Notes: generated by a model not told the origin, from the sequence alone. Shown: positions 16,976-26,901, numbered from the stretch's first letter. The stretch: DNA of 64,000 bases from Methanomicrobia archaeon (GCA_015660915.1 JACTTZ010000009.1:89238-153237), one strand, 5' to 3'. Program-made: numbers and translations.

Positions 16976-18232
16976 ATGAAAGAAAAAGTCATATTAGCCA
17001 ATACGCATTCTTTCTCTTCTTTTTTGCCTGAATTTCGAGTAAAAAAAGAAATCAACGAACTTCCTTACGGTGGGGGGTGGCACGTTCGACTCGCTCAACA
17101 GATTGCAAAGAGCACGGACAGATATGACTTAGAGTGTTGGAGCATTGAAAAGCAGTTGAAAAAAGAATTTGTAACTAAGGACGATAATATACTTTATCGA
17201 TTCTTCCCCGCACAATATATCGGATCAAAGCGAATCAACCTCGGCGAGGTTTCCTGGCCATTATTGCGAGAATTGCTCATCGAAGTGAAAAAACAGAATT
17301 CGCTCATACACTTGCACTCGGCATTTACTTGGACAACTGTTTTTGCATCGCTCTACATCAAAAAAACTCCGATATTGGTTCAATGCCACGAAGATAGATC
17401 GCTCCTGCAGCTCTTTTTGGAAACTCCGGAAAGGAATAGGTACTATTATTTGGCATCTTACTTGTTAAAAGTATTCTTTTTCGAAAGAGCCTTAAAAAAA
17501 CGCATCGACTGTTTCCTTGTTCTCAATAAGTCTGCTGCAAGATACTTTTCACGCTTGGTTGGAGCAGAAAAAGTTCACATCTCGACAATGGGAATCGATT
17601 TCTCTGTTTATAGGAGAATCGACAAGAACAGAGCCAGAGACGACTTAGGTTTAGATTCCGACAAGAAGTACGTATTGTGCGTCGGTGCAATGGTTCCGAG
17701 AAAAGGATTAGACTATTTGATTCGATCCATCCCAACCATAAGCGAGAAACTGCCCAATACAGAACTGCTTTTAGTTGGAGAGGGATACTGCAAAAAGCAA
17801 CTTCAACTTTTAGCCCAGAAGCTACACATTCAGGATAAGATTCATTTCATTCCAGCAGTTGACTCTGAACCCAGGATTCCCGATGAGAAATTGCCGCTTT
17901 ACTATAATGCAGCTGATGTGTTTGTTCTGCCGTCTCTAATTGAAGGATTAGGGGTCGTGGGGATCGAAGCTATGGCGTGCGAAACACCTTTTATCGGAAC
18001 CAACGTCGAGGGAATACCAAGTCTGGTCGAGCAGTTTGAAGCAGGCTTGTTGATCCCGCCGAGGGATTCCAATGCAATTGCGAGCGCAGTAATCAAAGTT
18101 CTTGAAGACGGTGCAACGTTCAGCTCAAACAGAGAACGCGCGAAAAACTACTTTGATTGGCACAACGTGGCGAAAAAAAATATCGATGTTTATGATGTTC
18201 TTTTTGATAGATATTACGGCGCCCGCAAATAG
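16976..18232 (+). CDS. GT4-family glycosyltransferase
   Basis: A 418-aa GT-B enzyme. The start at 16976 is chosen because an AAAGGAG site lies eight bases before it; the frame is open to a GTG at 16952. The N-terminal domain has LPYGGGWHVRLAQQIA, and the C-terminal domain has VLCVGAMVPRKGLDYLIRSI and the E-x7-E motif region SLIEGLGVVGIEAMACETPF. The 3' end (RAKNYFDWHNVAKKN) and the following ~100 bases are duplicated at 28310-28550. Likely part of the surface-glycan assembly set. Confidence 0.9.
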   Translation: MKEKVILANTHSFSSFLPEFRVKKEINELPYGGGWHVRLAQQIAKSTDRYDLECWSIEKQLKKEFVTKDDNILYRFFPAQYIGSKRINLGEVSWPLLRELLIEVKKQNSLIHLHSAFTWTTVFASLYIKKTPILVQCHEDRSLLQLFLETPERNRYYYLASYLLKVFFFERALKKRIDCFLVLNKSAARYFSRLVGAEKVHISTMGIDFSVYRRIDKNRARDDLGLDSDKKYVLCVGAMVPRKGLDYLIRSIPTISEKLPNTELLLVGEGYCKKQLQLLAQKLHIQDKIHFIPAVDSEPRIPDEKLPLYYNAADVFVLPSLIEGLGVVGIEAMACETPFIGTNVEGIPSLVEQFEAGLLIPPRDSNAIASAVIKVLEDGATFSSNRERAKNYFDWHNVAKKNIDVYDVLFDRYYGARK

Positions 18233-18241
18233 GAACGTAGT

Positions 18242-18334
18242 ACAGAATGATGTCTGCCGTCCTATGGAACGACAGAGTGTAAGCTGGCGACAGAGGTTGA
18301 TGTTTATCTCTGGGTGAGTGGCACGTAGCGGTTT
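18242..18334 (+). repeat. 93-bp repeat, copy 1
   Basis: Lies just after the glycosyltransferase stop. Differs from copy 2 (28458-28550) at only two of 93 positions. It is part of a longer duplicated block that begins in the 3' end of the glycosyltransferase gene. The plus-strand frame reading GTTECKLATEVDVCL is weakly like a TnpB C-terminus, but this is uncertain. Confidence 0.9.
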
Positions 18335-18523
18335 TAGCAATCCCAAATGATTAACATTCTGTGGTAAGCCATTCCAGTAGTAGATCCCAATAAAGGCTTC
18401 ATTAATCAGTAATAATCCGTGAGAGACGATGCACGCAAATATTATCAACAATATATTCTTGTCTAGGTGTAATTTCAGGTGCCGTCGATTGCCATAGCTA
18501 TTATTAAAAGTGGCTCCAAACAT
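18335..18523 (-). pseudogene. N-terminal fragment of a polytopic membrane protein
   Basis: Minus-strand frame from ATG 18523 reads MFGATFNNS, then a TM-like helix (ILLIIFACIVSHGLLLINE) and IGIYYWNG. It resembles the first TM helix and loop of polysaccharide-locus membrane proteins (glycosyltransferase 39/DUF2206 type). It runs straight into the reverse of the 93-bp repeat, so the rest of the gene is gone. Confidence 0.35.
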
Positions 18524-18950
18524 GGCTGAAAAAATGCTTTTGCTATTCTATATATAAGCTCTGCAATAGACTCTTCGTAGCGAAATTCTTATGTTCAAAA
18601 AATCGCGTAGTAGCGGCTGGTAGCGGGGCTAACAAAATGACTGTGCATTTGAATAATAGACCGGACTTCACTGATAGGAGTCAAGCAAAAGTGGTAATCT
18701 TGAGCGGGGGCTGCAGATAGAATGCCAGCCTAGCTTCAAATTCCGAAACAAATCTCTTAACTAAAAATCAAACTAGGCATCAGCCAATTTCACTGACTGT
18801 TCTGCATTTAACATGCGGCCCGTAATTAAATAATTTTTCTGCGATAAATTTTTCACCCGCTTTACCTAGCCCGTGGAACTCTTTAGTTTCGTGAATATTT
18901 CCTATCTTAGCTGACTTAGAGTGTTTCTCCATCTAAAGACTTTATCTTGA
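18524..18950. other. AT-rich spacer, no gene seen
   Basis: Many stops in all frames; separates convergent genes. I see no clear terminator hairpin. Confidence 0.5.
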
Positions 18951-20054
18951 TTATTCAATTATTTCTAATAACGAATCACAAACGAAATCAGCATCTTCTC
19001 TAGTTAAATTGAGTGCTGAAGGCAGAGAGATACCCCACTTTTCTACTTTTTCGGCCTCGTGATTTGGAAATCTCGCTTCAAAAACCGGGAACCTGCTCAT
19101 TCTCGGGAATCCGGGACGGCACTCGATATTCAAAGCCTTTAGTTTTTCTAAAACCTCATCTCTTGATACAGACAAGCTGTCTTGTAAAAGAATCGAAGGA
19201 TAACAATAATTACTCTTACAATCTTTCTTTTCTTTAATAATTTTTAAACCCTGGACATCCTTAAGACGTTCATAATACCAGCTAAAGATTTCTCTTTTTT
19301 TAGCAACTAATTCATCGATTCTTTCTACCTGAGCCAAGGCAAGTGCTGCGGTTAAATTTGCTATCGTATATTTATACCCAAGCATATCTGACCAAAATAC
19401 GGCTTTTGAATCCGTCCTGCCCATCGAAGCCAGCAACGATGCTTTTTTATAGATACCTTCATCATTGGTCACAAAAATTCCGCCTTCTCCGCTTACGGCA
19501 ATCTTTGCACCGTGAAAACTAAAACATCCTATATCCCCGAAGGTTCCGGTTTTTTGACCCTTAAACTCTGACCCTAAAGAAGGCGCCGCATCCTCGATAA
19601 CCCGCAGATTATATTCTTTCGCTATATCCATAATTTCATCCATTTGGGCTGGGTGGCCAAAAGAATGCACCAGCATAATCGCTTTGGTCTTACTAGTGAT
19701 CGCTTTTTTTATTGCCTGCGGATCAATACACCACGAATCCGGATCGATATCTACAAATACAGGCTTGGCTCCGGTATAACTGATTGCGTAAGCCGTAGCA
19801 ACCCAGCTGAAATCAGTACATATTACTTCATCGGTATCCCTAAGACCCAAAGTTGCAGTGGCTAAATGTAGCGCCAGAGTACAGTTCTGAGTGGCGATGC
19901 CAAACTTGACCCCCAGATAGCTTGTTACTGCCTTTTCTAGCTTCTTAATATGAATATTATAGGTCTCATACCAACCGTTTTTTGTAGCATCAACAACGTA
20001 ATCTATCTCTTTTTGAGTAATCGAAGGGCCGGCAAAACTAATTTTTTTAAGCAT
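18951..20054 (-). CDS. DegT/DnrJ/EryC1-family sugar aminotransferase
   Basis: A 367-aa PLP-dependent sugar aminotransferase. Motifs are ISFAGPSITQKEIDYV at the N-terminus, VIEDAAPSLGSEF (Asp for the pyridine N), CFSFHGAKIAVSGEGG with the Schiff-base Lys, and a short C-terminus (GISLPSALNLTREDADFV). It is only distantly like the enzyme at 13105. Codon use is strongly A/T-ending with many Lys/Ile, unlike the flanking GC-rich genes, which suggests acquisition from an AT-rich, possibly bacterial source. No obvious operon partner; the downstream neighbour is convergent. Confidence 0.88.
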   Translation of the reverse strand: MLKKISFAGPSITQKEIDYVVDATKNGWYETYNIHIKKLEKAVTSYLGVKFGIATQNCTLALHLATATLGLRDTDEVICTDFSWVATAYAISYTGAKPVFVDIDPDSWCIDPQAIKKAITSKTKAIMLVHSFGHPAQMDEIMDIAKEYNLRVIEDAAPSLGSEFKGQKTGTFGDIGCFSFHGAKIAVSGEGGIFVTNDEGIYKKASLLASMGRTDSKAVFWSDMLGYKYTIANLTAALALAQVERIDELVAKKREIFSWYYERLKDVQGLKIIKEKKDCKSNYCYPSILLQDSLSVSRDEVLEKLKALNIECRPGFPRMSRFPVFEARFPNHEAEKVEKWGISLPSALNLTREDADFVCDSLLEIIE

Positions 20055-21111
20055 AGGCGTTTTACGTAAGGCTTTCTTGACGAAAAAGTTTGACTTGCGT
20101 TGAAAAAATTGAGGTGTTTGTGGACAATTTTAACAAAGCCTTAAACATACTACTTAACCTTTTTTCTTTTTTCCATCCTTAAAAACCTCTTCCAATGCGC
20201 CGCCTTTTTTGGAAAAGCAAAATATGAAGATTGTTCCCGCTGTGACCGTGATAAAGAGCTTCTCTCGGAACCGAAACAACAGACGCCTCTTTTTCTGAAG
20301 CGGCAAACGGCTTTATCTTTACTGGTTTTCCCGGGTCAAATTTAAAGTATCAACCTAAACATTATCAGCCCTCTTAAAGACGAAAGCTTCAAGTCTGCGA
20401 TATTCAAAGCCTAGCATATTCTATCGCACTTTAACAGATAATCTCGGCAAAGCGCGGAATAGAACTTATCATCTAAAATTTCGATCCCCTTACATACCCC
20501 AAATAGCGGCGGAGCTGGAGCGCAACATAAATCAGATTATTTACATATCGGATCACCGTGGCCCACTTTTCGTCACCAACACAATATCCCATTCGCCAAA
20601 TAGCGGCGGAGCTGGAGCGCAACATAAATCAGATTATTTACATATCGGATCACCGTGGCCCACTTTTCGTCACCAACACAATATCCCATTCGCCAGCTAG
20701 CGATGCTAAAAGTCTTGTAACACCCTGAAATAGTCTCGTTCTATCCTTAATCTCGGGTAGTGATTCGGCGCAGATGTTTTTTAGCCCGTTATAAATAAAA
20801 AATTTATATGTCTCATTGGAAAAAAATCATGTTTTATGCTGAATCGGCGATATCTTCAAGTTCTCTTTGAGATCCCTTGTCACAAGGATTAGCTGTGTGT
20901 CAATTATAGCACCCTTTGTTTTCTCGGTCACTGTTTTTTCAAGTCGCTTAAATCGATTTCCAGTCTGGCGGCATTAATTTTGCAAACAGGGCTTTCCCCC
21001 AACCGCCAAAATTGTATGATACAATACCCATAACATGGCTAAAATAGATATGTCATCATCGGATTAAGCAAAGCGAAACAACCGAATAAAAGAGCAGTAG
21101 CGATTAGAGAA
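20055..21111. other. Long degenerate spacer with gene remnants
   Basis: About 1 kb with no intact gene, containing the 97-bp tandem duplication. On the minus strand short protein-like runs appear (CVGDEKWATVIRYVNNLIYV, GKALFAKLMPPDWKSI, IDTQLILVTRDLKENLK) in changing frames, so at least one decayed gene lies here. I cannot name it. Confidence 0.5.
20501..20694. repeat. Exact 97-bp tandem duplication
   Basis: Units 20501-20597 and 20598-20694 are identical over all 97 bases. The length is not a multiple of three, so it shifts any reading frame that crosses it. On the minus strand the unit encodes GDEKWATVIRYVNNLIYVAL in one frame, apparently the end of a decayed gene. Confidence 0.95.
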
Positions 21112-21393
21112 CTAGCGATTAGAAAACATTTGTATTTTATCGGGATGCGCTTGGATATTATTGTTCTTTTTCATCTTTTTGGTAATTGAACGTCTCAACT
21201 CGTTAATTCCAGCATCGAGTATATGATTTAGACCTTTGTCCAGTGTTTCCTTAGCACCATTCTTTGCGGCAAAGGAAGACCAAGCACAAACCATTTGCGA
21301 TAAGTCATACCCCCCGATCGTATTCAATAAAGCAATATTGCGTATTTCCGATTGAACGATTAGTGTTGAACGCTTGTTGACAGCTAAACTCAT
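21112..21393 (-). pseudogene. N-terminal fragment of a class I/II aminotransferase (aspartate-aminotransferase type)
   Basis: The 93-aa product starts MSLAVNKRSTLIVQSEIRNI and continues GGYDLSQMVC, AKETLDKGLNHI and ELRRSITKKMKKNN. This is the pattern of the first ~90 residues of fold-type I aminotransferases (substrate-binding N-terminal arm, then the small domain). There is a good ribosome site (AAAAGGGGAAG) before the ATG at 21393. The PLP-binding domain is absent: the frame stops and no continuation is seen. Non-functional remnant. Confidence 0.6.
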
Positions 21394-21441
21394 CAGACTT
21401 CCCCTTTTCAACTACTTCAACTGCTCATTGTTTTTTAGGCC

Positions 21442-22095
21442 TCAGCCCGATTCCATGACTATGTAATACCTCGCCGCTTCCCCTTCATAGTCTTGCGGGG
21501 CTTCCGACCATTCCAAACCATCACGACCGCTAACCTGTATTAAAGGAATCCGAGAAACCTCCTCGTACCCTAATTTCTGATAAAACCTGATCGCGCTCAA
21601 GTTGTCCGACAATACTTTCAAAGTGTAGCCTCTAAGCTTAAGATTTCGTCTCCCCCAGTCCGTCATACCCCTGACTGCACAACCCATTATGCCCGGGAAA
21701 TCCTTTTCCCCGCGCAATATATTGTCAATCTCACAAGTTCGCTTGTCAAAATTAAACCTAAACAACCCTACATGGCCGATATACTTGCCGGATATTTCGA
21801 TAATAAAAAGCATCCTATCCGGCACTTCAACGAGCTTATCAATAAACCACTTAGTTGTTCTTTCGGTAGAAATTGGAAACTGAGAAAGGTAATAAGCCTC
21901 ATTTTCTTTGCGCCACCTCCCGAGAAGCTCCATCAAATCCGGGTTTTTAGCGCATTCCGAAGTTAATAAGATGATTACAAATCTCAAATCCGAACACGAG
22001 CATTTTATAGATGTGCGGCCAAAACGCCCATGTTTTAACTTTTGTATTTTCGTTAGGGTTAAACTCTTAAAATCATCTTTGAACGCATTCTCCAT
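21442..22095 (-). CDS. GNAT-family N-acetyltransferase
   Basis: A 217-aa protein with the GNAT fold signatures. WFIDKLVEVPDRMLFIIEI and KYIGHVGLFRFN are strands beta2-beta4. The acetyl-CoA loop region is KDFPGIMGCAVRGMTDWGR, with RGYTLKVLSDNLSAIRFYQK (the usual N-x-x-A-x-x-x-Y-x-K end). In polysaccharide loci such enzymes acetylate an amino sugar. The N-terminal ~45 residues are unlike the family, and an internal start is possible. AT-rich, like the aminotransferase at 18951, which could supply its substrate (inference). Confidence 0.75.
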   Translation of the reverse strand: MENAFKDDFKSLTLTKIQKLKHGRFGRTSIKCSCSDLRFVIILLTSECAKNPDLMELLGRWRKENEAYYLSQFPISTERTTKWFIDKLVEVPDRMLFIIEISGKYIGHVGLFRFNFDKRTCEIDNILRGEKDFPGIMGCAVRGMTDWGRRNLKLRGYTLKVLSDNLSAIRFYQKLGYEEVSRIPLIQVSGRDGLEWSEAPQDYEGEAARYYIVMESG

Positions 22096-22416
22096 CTGTG
22101 TACGCTAGCGGCATAACCGTCCGTTCTTTATTAAATTCCTTGCGCGGCAAAAAATCGCCCTGTTTCTATACAATCACCAGAGTAGCGTTAGGGGTCTGAT
22201 TTGCGTTTCCTATTAGCGATTTACTTATGCTAAGCAGACTGAATATACTGTTTGTTATTATTTAGGCTTGATTTTGTTATCTATCTTTTGCTCCGGCTGA
22301 AATGATGCGTTTCGTTTTCCGCCCTTTTGATAACGTGCAGAAAGAAAGCCCGAATTGCTAACTGAAAAAAAAACACTAATCTATCTCGTTTTCAGTGTAC
22401 ATCTCAAAGGACATTT
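22096..22416. other. Spacer, no gene seen
   Basis: AT-rich, stops in all frames. May hold the promoter of the acetyltransferase gene; no clear TATA box chosen. Confidence 0.4.
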
Positions 22417-23499
22417 TCAGCACAAGGACTCACTGAGCTTGGTATATTGCTCAATATGTTCTACGCGCTGGTCAAAAACTTCTTCATCACACAAGGTGTC
22501 AGTCTTGTATTCCTCGATCGCAAACTGGATATTTTGGACAAAACTCAAGGCCGGTTTCCAGCCCAGCTTGTTGACAGCCTTTGAGATATCCAAGCTCAAT
22601 CGCCCCGCCTCTTTGTAACCGTCTTCCGAGCTGTTCACAACATAACTACCTGCCCCCCACTGTTTGATAATCTCTTCCACGAGCTGCTTGACCGTCACCA
22701 CGTTTTGTCTCGAAGGCCCAAAATTCCAAGCCCCACTGAATTCAATCCTCTGAGTATACAAGAGCGAGGCTAACCGTAAGTAACCGCTCAGAGGTTCCAA
22801 TACGTGCTGCCAAGGTCTCACAGCTTCTGGATTTCGTATTACGATTGGGGTTTCACTTTCTAGTGCTCTTATACAGTCTGGAAAAATGCGATTATTTGCC
22901 CAGTCACCTCCACCAATGACGTTTCCTGCGCGCGCAGAAGCAATTGACGCTTTCTCACAATCATTGAAAAATGACCTTGAATAGGAACAGGTGACAATCT
23001 CAGATGCCGCCTTAGATGCACTATACGGATCATCTCCGCCTAAGGGGTCTATTTCACGGTAAGGAAAAACCCAGCCTTTATTCTCATAACATTTGTCACT
23101 TGTAACGATTACAGCAACCTTAACAGAAGGCACATGACGAATAGCCTCAAGCACATTTGCCGTTCCCATCACGTTCGTGCTGTAAGTAGATAGTGGGTCC
23201 TCATACGAATCTAACACTAAAGCTTGAGCAGCAAGATGAAATACGATTGAGGGTTTGTGTTTAGACAAGACACTATGAAAATGATCAAAGACTCTGACGT
23301 CGCCGTTGACGTGAGCGATTCTGCGACTTAACCCACAGATCACATAATTGTCTTTCGCATTTTTAGGCGGTAACGAATATCCAACTACGTTCGCACCTAA
23401 ATTCAAAAGCCATACGGCGAGCCACGACCCTTTAAAACCCGTGTCACCTGTGATAAGAACTGTTTGCCCCCTGAAAACATTCTCAAAAATATGTCGCAT
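22417..23499 (-). CDS. rfbG: CDP-glucose 4,6-dehydratase
   Basis: A 360-aa extended SDR that converts CDP-D-glucose to CDP-4-keto-6-deoxy-D-glucose using bound NAD+. The start at 23499 gives MRHIFENVFRGQTVLITG and overlaps the rfbF stop (TAATG). The NAD loop is TGDTGFKGSWL, the active site includes TSDKCYENKGW (Thr-Ser-Asp, with Asp/Lys as acid/base) and DDPYSASKAASE with the YxxxK pair, and ARAGNVIGGGDWA is diagnostic of the RfbG family. Partner of rfbF upstream; its product feeds E1 (26888-28234). Confidence 0.95.
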   Translation of the reverse strand: MRHIFENVFRGQTVLITGDTGFKGSWLAVWLLNLGANVVGYSLPPKNAKDNYVICGLSRRIAHVNGDVRVFDHFHSVLSKHKPSIVFHLAAQALVLDSYEDPLSTYSTNVMGTANVLEAIRHVPSVKVAVIVTSDKCYENKGWVFPYREIDPLGGDDPYSASKAASEIVTCSYSRSFFNDCEKASIASARAGNVIGGGDWANNRIFPDCIRALESETPIVIRNPEAVRPWQHVLEPLSGYLRLASLLYTQRIEFSGAWNFGPSRQNVVTVKQLVEEIIKQWGAGSYVVNSSEDGYKEAGRLSLDISKAVNKLGWKPALSFVQNIQFAIEEYKTDTLCDEEVFDQRVEHIEQYTKLSESLC

Positions 23500-24278
23500 T
23501 ACCAAACTTTCCAAAATGCTTTGTTTTGACTCCAAAGTGTATTCAAATAGTCCATGTCTCTCATATTATCCATACAAGCCCATGTTCCATCGTGCTTGTA
23601 CACTTTGAGTTGGCCTTCGCGCGCGATCTGTTCTAACGGGCCACGTTCGAAGTCGCAGTCGTCATTATTCCAAACATAGTCAAATACGTCGTTATTCAAA
23701 ACAAAAAAGCCGCCGCTTACTAGATCTGTTCCACTAGTTTGCGGCTTCTCACTGAACGACAATGCTGAATCTCCTTCCATTTTAAGTTCCCCAAATCGGG
23801 AAGGCGAATGTGTGCCAGTAACGGTGGCAATTTTGCCGTGATTTTGATGAAACTTGACAAGTTTATTAAGATTAATATCTGCAACACCGTCGCCGTACGT
23901 CATCATAAATACATCCTCGTCGATGTACTTTTCAATTCTTTTCAAGCGCGCTCCTTTGAGCGCTTTTTCGCCAGTATCAGCAAGCGTCACTCGCCACCCC
24001 TTCTCATCGTGTGACTGATGAATCGTAGTTCTATCGGGATATCCGAGTTCCAGCGTCAAATCGTTGTTCATAATCTCGTAGTGATAAAAATAGTCTTTTA
24101 TCTGTTCCCCTTTATACCCAAGACACAAAACGAAATCCGTAAAACCGTAAAAGGAGTAGATTTTCATTATATGCCAAAGAAGCGGGCGCTCGCCGATAAT
24201 TACCATAGGTTTCGGGCGGTATTCCGTTTCTTCTCGCAAACGAGTTCCAAGCCCGCCACAGAGTATGACCGTTTTCAT
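23499..24278 (-). CDS. rfbF: Glucose-1-phosphate cytidylyltransferase
   Basis: A 259-aa nucleotidyltransferase making CDP-glucose from CTP and glucose-1-phosphate, the entry to the CDP-3,6-dideoxyhexose pathway. The start at 24278 (MKTVILCGGLGTRLREE) gives the family length of about 257. The N-terminal GGxGTRL and EYRPKPMVIIGERPLLWHI are the nucleotide and sugar-phosphate site, TYGDGVADINL is the metal-binding Asp region, and FFVLNNDVFDYV and GTWACMDNMRDMDYL are typical of RfbF. The stop overlaps the rfbG start. Confidence 0.95.
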   Translation of the reverse strand: MKTVILCGGLGTRLREETEYRPKPMVIIGERPLLWHIMKIYSFYGFTDFVLCLGYKGEQIKDYFYHYEIMNNDLTLELGYPDRTTIHQSHDEKGWRVTLADTGEKALKGARLKRIEKYIDEDVFMMTYGDGVADINLNKLVKFHQNHGKIATVTGTHSPSRFGELKMEGDSALSFSEKPQTSGTDLVSGGFFVLNNDVFDYVWNNDDCDFERGPLEQIAREGQLKVYKHDGTWACMDNMRDMDYLNTLWSQNKAFWKVW

Positions 24279-24692
24279 CGCTATATTGTGTAGCTCAGTG
24301 CAAGATTTATTCTTTTCTACTAGGGAATCATTACACACGTTTTTTTTCTTCTTTTTTTGGAAATTACTATGATACCCTAAGTTTATGATTAGTTAGACTC
24401 TATCTAATTTCTTTAATGACGCTGAATCGAAATTGGTCCTGTAAGACGTTTCCGATTTCTAGAAATCAATTAGCGAAAACGGCATAAACGCGAGCGCTCT
24501 GCAATTAGGACATTTTACAGAACGTGATGCGCTTCGCCGGTCACCTCTCGTACATTTCAGAAGAAGAGTTCCAAACCCGGCAAGTGATCCGTGAGTTTGC
24601 CTCGGAGTGGTCAAGTCTAACAAAAAAGAAGTTCCGTAGGATATTGATTCTCGCCGTCGGAATCGTTTAAAGAATGGTGCAAGTGAAGCGTT
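24279..24692. other. Spacer, decayed
   Basis: No intact gene. A short open frame from ATG 24537 (MRFAGHLSYISEEEFQTRQV onward) is protein-like but I cannot assign it. The stretch lies between divergent parts of the CDP-sugar pathway and should hold the rfbF promoter. Confidence 0.4.
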
Positions 24693-24812
24693 GATTCCCA
24701 TGTATGGACCAGTTCTGAAAGGGCTAAGCCGCTTCTTTCGGAATGCCTCGACTGGCTGGATCTCGTCTGAAGGGCCATTTGTGAAAGAGTTTAAGGATTA
24801 GTTTTTCGCCAG
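24693..24812 (+). pseudogene. N-terminal remnant of a DegT-family aminotransferase
   Basis: The frame reads ALIPMYGPVLKG, then STGWISSEGPFVKEFKD, then TAG. It aligns with the first 40 residues of the intact enzyme at 13105 (IPVNEPKLDG, ITSGWISSEGPFVGDFERLF). Nothing further downstream continues the match. Relic of a second perosamine-synthase-like gene. Confidence 0.6.
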
Positions 24813-25113
24813 AGGATATTTGCGACGCTCTAAGACTAAAGTACAATGATTATACCGCTTGTTTAGTGATATTTCTACGTGGCTTTCAATCTGCTCACCG
24901 CCCCACAGAAGTGGCCAAATGAGCCCCGCGTTGGCAGATATATCGAAAGCGAAAAGATGTTGACTAGGACTCTACCTATGATTTTGATTAGGGATGGCAG
25001 ATACCGTTGCTTGGTTCAGATGAATGCAACCCTCTACGAGTGAATTTATATAGCGCGAAAATACACCTTACAGCAAGCACTGATCGATCACGGCACGTAT
25101 TGATCTTCAAGTC

Positions 25114-26901
25114 ATGTCAACTTCTGCTATCAAGGTATCGGATTACGTCATCGATTTTTTGGTCTCTAAAGGCATTACCCACGTTTTCGAAGTTTGTGGT
25201 GGAATGTTAGCGCACCTGCTCGACTCCTTATACGGTCGGACTGACATAACTGCTGTATCGATGCACCACGAGTTGGCCGCAGCGATCGCGGCAGAAGGAT
25301 ACGCTCGGGCAAGTGAAAACATTGGAGTCGCTATGGCCACCAGTGGTCCTGGTGCAACAAATCTCATCACCGGCATCGGGAGCTGCTTTTTTGATTCTAT
25401 TCCATGCCTATTTATCACCGGACAAGTCAACACCTACGAGTTCAAATTTGATGCCCCGACGAGACAGATCGGATTTCAAGAAACCGATATTGTCAATATA
25501 GTCAGCCCCATAACAAAGCACGCTGAACTCATCACGAATGCTGAGGCTGTCGGAGACTGCTTGGAAAATGCGTACACCCTCGCGAGAAACGGTCGTCCTG
25601 GTCCAGTCCTTCTGGATTTACCCATGAATATTCAACGGGAATTTGTTTTCCAACCACCGACAGCGCACGAAGCGCGCAAGGAAAGTGAACGCGCACCTAA
25701 CGATGCTGACATTGATGCCGATCTCGACAACCTTGTCCATATCATAAACAGCGCGTATCGTCCTGTTATTATCGCGGGCGGCGGCATCAGGTTGTCTGGC
25801 GCACCGCGTGAACTTAGGGAGTTCGTGCTCAAAACTGACATTCCAGTCGCTACCTCTCTGATGGGCCTCGATGCATTCCCGCACGATCACGCCTTATTTA
25901 TCGGTATGATCGGAACGTACGGGAACCGCTACGCGAATCTAGCCGTGGCAAACGCAGACGTAATCATAGCGCTTGGCACTCGATTCGATACGAGGCAAAC
26001 GGGAACCAAGCCTGAAACGTTTGCTCGATCAGCACAGATTATACACGTAGATATCGATCCAGCTGAGCTAAACGGCAAAGTGAAGACAGCGTATCCGATC
26101 AACGCTGATGCGGCAACATTTTTGCGCGGTTTGAATCAGCACGATTTTTCTGACGTTAGAATGCATATAAAGGCGTGGAGAGAAAGAATTCGACTTTACA
26201 AGATGCAGTATCCGTCTTTTTTCACGCCAACGAGTGAAACAATCGAACCAAACTACTTTATAAACGAATTATCACGTGTGGCTCCTGAGGACTCAATCAT
26301 ATGCGTCGATGTCGGCCAGATTCAGATGTGGACCGGCCAATCATTTGACGTGAAGGAAAGTCAAAGGGTACTTACCGAAGGGGGGATGGCGTCTATGGGC
26401 TCCTCGTTACCAATGGCAATTGGCGCATCCTTTGCTAAACCTGAAAACGTGATAATTGCAATAACTGGCGATGGAGGATTCCAGCTGAACATTCAGGAAC
26501 TTCAAACGGTGTACCACCATCGGCTTCCCATAAAAACAGTGCTGCTCAATAATCAATGCTATGGAATGGTGAGGCAATTTCAGCAGCAGTACTTCGATGG
26601 TCGCTATCAGTCTACCGTCATAGGATACAGCGCCCCGAATTTCGTCGACGTTGCCAGAGCATATCGAATAAAGGCTTCGAGTATAAGCCGGAATGCCGAA
26701 ATATCTAGCGCGCTCTCCGCGCTCTTTCGCGATACAGAGCCGATGTTTCTAGAAGTAGCCATTGATCAAAACGCACTTGTTTTGCCAAAGCTGAGCGTGG
26801 ATATGCCAATTGAATGCCAAGATCCTCAACTGCCTCGCGAGGAACTGGAAATAAACATGCTGATTGATACCCTGTCGAACACAAAGGATGATGAGAACTG
26901 A
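25114..26901 (+). CDS. TPP-dependent acetolactate-synthase-like enzyme, YerE-type candidate
   Basis: A 595-aa thiamine-diphosphate enzyme of the acetohydroxyacid-synthase family. The catalytic Glu is in SMHHELAAAIAAEGYARA (Glu53), followed by ATSGPGATNLITGI. The TPP/Mg motif is GDGGFQ near 452-457 with the partner Asn in NNQCYGMV. It overlaps the E1 gene by 14 bases and lies beside rfbFG. In yersiniose synthesis a homologous TPP/FAD enzyme (YerE) transfers a two-carbon unit from pyruvate to C4 of CDP-4-keto-3,6-dideoxyglucose, which fits this context better than valine/isoleucine synthesis. No regulatory subunit (IlvN) is near. Alternative: a true acetolactate synthase recruited by chance. 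Confidence 0.85.
   Translation: MSTSAIKVSDYVIDFLVSKGITHVFEVCGGMLAHLLDSLYGRTDITAVSMHHELAAAIAAEGYARASENIGVAMATSGPGATNLITGIGSCFFDSIPCLFITGQVNTYEFKFDAPTRQIGFQETDIVNIVSPITKHAELITNAEAVGDCLENAYTLARNGRPGPVLLDLPMNIQREFVFQPPTAHEARKESERAPNDADIDADLDNLVHIINSAYRPVIIAGGGIRLSGAPRELREFVLKTDIPVATSLMGLDAFPHDHALFIGMIGTYGNRYANLAVANADVIIALGTRFDTRQTGTKPETFARSAQIIHVDIDPAELNGKVKTAYPINADAATFLRGLNQHDFSDVRMHIKAWRERIRLYKMQYPSFFTPTSETIEPNYFINELSRVAPEDSIICVDVGQIQMWTGQSFDVKESQRVLTEGGMASMGSSLPMAIGASFAKPENVIIAITGDGGFQLNIQELQTVYHHRLPIKTVLLNNQCYGMVRQFQQQYFDGRYQSTVIGYSAPNFVDVARAYRIKASSISRNAEISSALSALFRDTEPMFLEVAIDQNALVLPKLSVDMPIECQDPQLPREELEINMLIDTLSNTKDDEN

Noticed and set aside
20501..20694. CRISPR-like tandem repeat
   Set aside because: Only two units of 97 bases with no spacers between; a plain tandem duplication.
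25114..26901. Housekeeping acetolactate synthase for branched amino acids
   Set aside because: No small regulatory subunit or ilv/leu genes nearby, while E1, RfbF and RfbG are adjacent; kept only as an alternative.
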